A DNA stretch of 64,000 bases from NCBI GenBank assembly GCA_030247675.1, contig JAOTRX010000008.1, forward strand, positions 62,001 to 126,000, given 5' to 3'. Below the pieces are notes generated by a model. The model made no database searches. It saw nothing but the letters and a program-made list of their open reading frames with translations, and had not been told where the DNA came from. A program made the position numbers and the translations under genes. The stretch is from Desulforhopalus sp. GTDB lineage: Bacteria; Desulfobacterota; Desulfobulbia; Desulfobulbales; Desulfocapsaceae. This document shows, one piece after another, positions 62,541 through 64,000 of the stretch; the stretch's first letter is position 1; each line of letters begins with the position of its first letter.

Positions 62541-63849
62541 TGAGTAACCAATCGCGAGCAGCAACAACCGTCACCGCAGAGGGGATGTCTAACGATACGG
62601 GTCGGTCAAGGGCAATCAGTACCGGTTCGGCCCGGGGAAAGTCTTTCATCGCATCGAGTAATCCTCTGATTTCTCGGGAAAACGTTGCCGGCTGATCAAC
62701 GCTGGCACATACCTGGATCAATTCTTCGTGGCCTTCGACATAGCGTGCATGGAAATCAACCTCAAAGCCTTGTATGGTCCGTACATAGGTAACTTCCGCA
62801 GCACGTCTGTCCAACTCCAGGAACACAGCAGTTTCAAGGGCGTGGCCGAGGTTGGCTTTACCCGACCGATCAAAAATCGGAATCAAACCGGCGTCAATGG
62901 GGTAGACCTTACGCGGATTAACCCTGCGGCGCCGTTCCGAATCGGTGGCGATAGCTATGCTGCGTAACAGAAAAGTGTCCTCAAGATAGCCCAGGTACGT
63001 GTGCAATGTTTCTTTGCCGACTGCAATACCTTGAGATTTCAGGTCTAAATGGAATTTATTGATACTGAAAGTGCCTGCCGCATTGCCCAGCAGCTGGCGC
63101 ACCATCCAACGCAATACCAGCGGTTGTGAGATTCCATGACGTTCCACGACATCGCGCAGCAGCACAACATCCACATAGCCATTCAATAAGGCGATACGAT
63201 TAGCGGCATCCAGCCCCTGCACCTCGGGAAAACCACCTTGCTTCAGATAGCTGAGGAGGTGGTTGTCGAGCAGGGAGCGTATGGATTTCGACAAGTATTC
63301 CGGCGATTTCAGCGGCTCCACCCCCCTGTGGCGCAAGCTCTCGCGGAAGCTGAACGGCAGAACAACGGCTTCCATGGCACGGCCTCGCATGCTGGTGGCC
63401 ACTTCACGCGAGAGCATCCGAGCAGAAGAGCCGGAGAGAAACAGATCAATTTTTTCGCTGTCGAGAAGCCGGCGAGCAAACATTTCCCAGCCGGGGATGA
63501 CCTGAATTTCATCAAGAAAAAAGGTGGCCCGCTGCTGGTCCCGCCATTTCGGATAAAGGCGATAATATTCCTCCACCAGCATATCAAGGTCTTTTGCCTG
63601 CATGCCTGCCAGGCGCTCATCCTCAAAGCTGAAATACAACAACCCTTCACGCGGTGTCCCTTGGGCAAAACGCTCAGCCAGGATTTGCCAGAGCAGACTG
63701 GTTTTACCCGCACGCCGCATCCCAATCACGGCGGTTGCCTTGTTTGGTACGGCTGGCAACCAGATATCACGGCGCGTCAACACCGGAATGGCTGCATCGA
63801 GCGAATCGACAATTTTTTGTCGAACAACCTGACGAAATTGATCTCCCAT
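62521..63849 (-). CDS. AAA_14/DUF4143-type ATPase
   Basis: About 442 residues. P-loop GMRRAGKTS (43-51), Walker B ATFFLDEIQVIPGWE, sensor-like LFLSGSSARMLSRE, then the DUF4143 C-terminal domain with GYVDVVLLRDVVERHG, LGYLEDTFLLRSI, GHALETAVFLEL and GFEVDFHARYVEG (nuclease-like E-x-D). This widespread family is of uncertain function and sometimes linked with toxin or mobile-element defence contexts. Its last 21 bases end in AGGGAGG and precede the MBL-fold gene. Confidence 0.88.
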   Translation of the reverse strand: MGDQFRQVVRQKIVDSLDAAIPVLTRRDIWLPAVPNKATAVIGMRRAGKTSLLWQILAERFAQGTPREGLLYFSFEDERLAGMQAKDLDMLVEEYYRLYPKWRDQQRATFFLDEIQVIPGWEMFARRLLDSEKIDLFLSGSSARMLSREVATSMRGRAMEAVVLPFSFRESLRHRGVEPLKSPEYLSKSIRSLLDNHLLSYLKQGGFPEVQGLDAANRIALLNGYVDVVLLRDVVERHGISQPLVLRWMVRQLLGNAAGTFSINKFHLDLKSQGIAVGKETLHTYLGYLEDTFLLRSIAIATDSERRRRVNPRKVYPIDAGLIPIFDRSGKANLGHALETAVFLELDRRAAEVTYVRTIQGFEVDFHARYVEGHEELIQVCASVDQPATFSREIRGLLDAMKDFPRAEPVLIALDRPVSLDIPSAVTVVAARDWLLSEKGGH

Positions 63850-63945
63850 GAAGGATACTTTACAGATTATTTAACCTTATTGGAAGGATAATGTTGCCAT
63901 AAAATACCACCTGAAGGAGAATCTGTTTCGACTTCCAGTTTATTT

Positions 63946-64000
63946 TCAATACCCAGCCCACTTCGTATCGACCTGCTGCTGCACCTTGGCGACTATCTCC
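63946..64000 (-). CDS. C-terminal end of an unidentified gene
   Basis: A minus-strand frame open to the window edge reads EIVAKVQQQVDTKWAGY and stops (TGA, 63946-63948). It is too short to identify, but the amphipathic sequence is protein-like. It would lie 96 bases upstream of the DUF4143 gene. Confidence 0.3.
   Translation of the reverse strand, partial: EIVAKVQQQVDTKWAGY

Noticed and set aside
1..64000. CRISPR arrays, tRNA or rRNA genes
   Set aside because: No regularly spaced direct repeats, cloverleaf or rRNA-like sequence was noticed in the intergenic spaces; a tRNA/rRNA covariance scan was not possible.

Overview
The window looks like a chromosomal segment from an anaerobic, probably sulfate-reducing or sulfur-disproportionating member of the Desulfobulbales-type Deltaproteobacteria (Desulfobacterota). 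I infer this from a Desulfovibrio-type 7Fe ferredoxin with an Asp ligand, an F420-independent FprA/Roo flavodiiron protein, a class I (short N-terminal Cys spacing) hybrid cluster protein with its dedicated ferredoxin, and the PPK2/HcpR-style context. No rRNA, tRNA, CRISPR array or prophage was recognised.

Region 1 (1-14.8 kb) is housekeeping: a truncated cardiolipin synthase, a phosphoesterase, PPK2, secA, a short membrane protein, argS, alr, a small membrane protein, an Asp-ligand ferredoxin, a small Cys-pair protein, a CbiA/DsrN-type amidotransferase, a DUF374 acyltransferase and uvrB. Region 2 (14.9-21.4 kb) is an oxygen/NO stress island: a monocluster ferredoxin, a flavodiiron protein in an operon with an unrecognised His-rich protein and a methyltransferase, then hcp and its ferredoxin. 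The last two share a near-identical TTGACC-N4-TCAA operator. A YkgJ-type Cys-cluster protein closes the island. Region 3 (21.4-24.9 kb) has a CBS/ACT-like protein, a thioredoxin-like protein and a tight three-gene envelope operon (SurA-like chaperone, HAMP-type membrane stub, HExxH metallopeptidase).

Region 4 (24.9-61 kb) is a large exopolysaccharide/capsule locus, nearly all on the minus strand. A secretion module (beta-barrel, polysaccharide export protein, Wzc-type tyrosine kinase, ligase/polymerase with TPR tail) is preceded by a small secreted protein with a candidate sigma-54 promoter. Next come a nucleotidyltransferase-like gene, a DUF218 gene, a DegT aminotransferase and a PglC-like initiating phosphoglycosyl transferase. 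A variable core follows: two ATP-grasp enzymes, two paralogous deacetylase-like proteins, six GT4-type glycosyltransferases, an epimerase, two FkbM methyltransferases, an O-acetyltransferase-like protein and a Wzy-like polymerase, interrupted by an IS630 element and the ruins of an IS3-family transposase. The far end has a PglK-like ABC flippase and a PglF/FlaA1-like 4,6-dehydratase. The layout suggests conserved Pgl-like enzymes at both ends of an exchangeable core that builds and decorates a lipid-linked repeat unit.

Region 5 (61-64 kb) has a beta-CASP metallo-beta-lactamase nuclease and a DUF4143-type AAA ATPase, then the tail of a further gene. Two dispersed repeat families stand out: a 56-bp palindrome (two copies flanking the kinase/polymerase pair) and a ~60-nt two-hairpin element (four copies, two flanking the DUF218 gene as inverted repeats).
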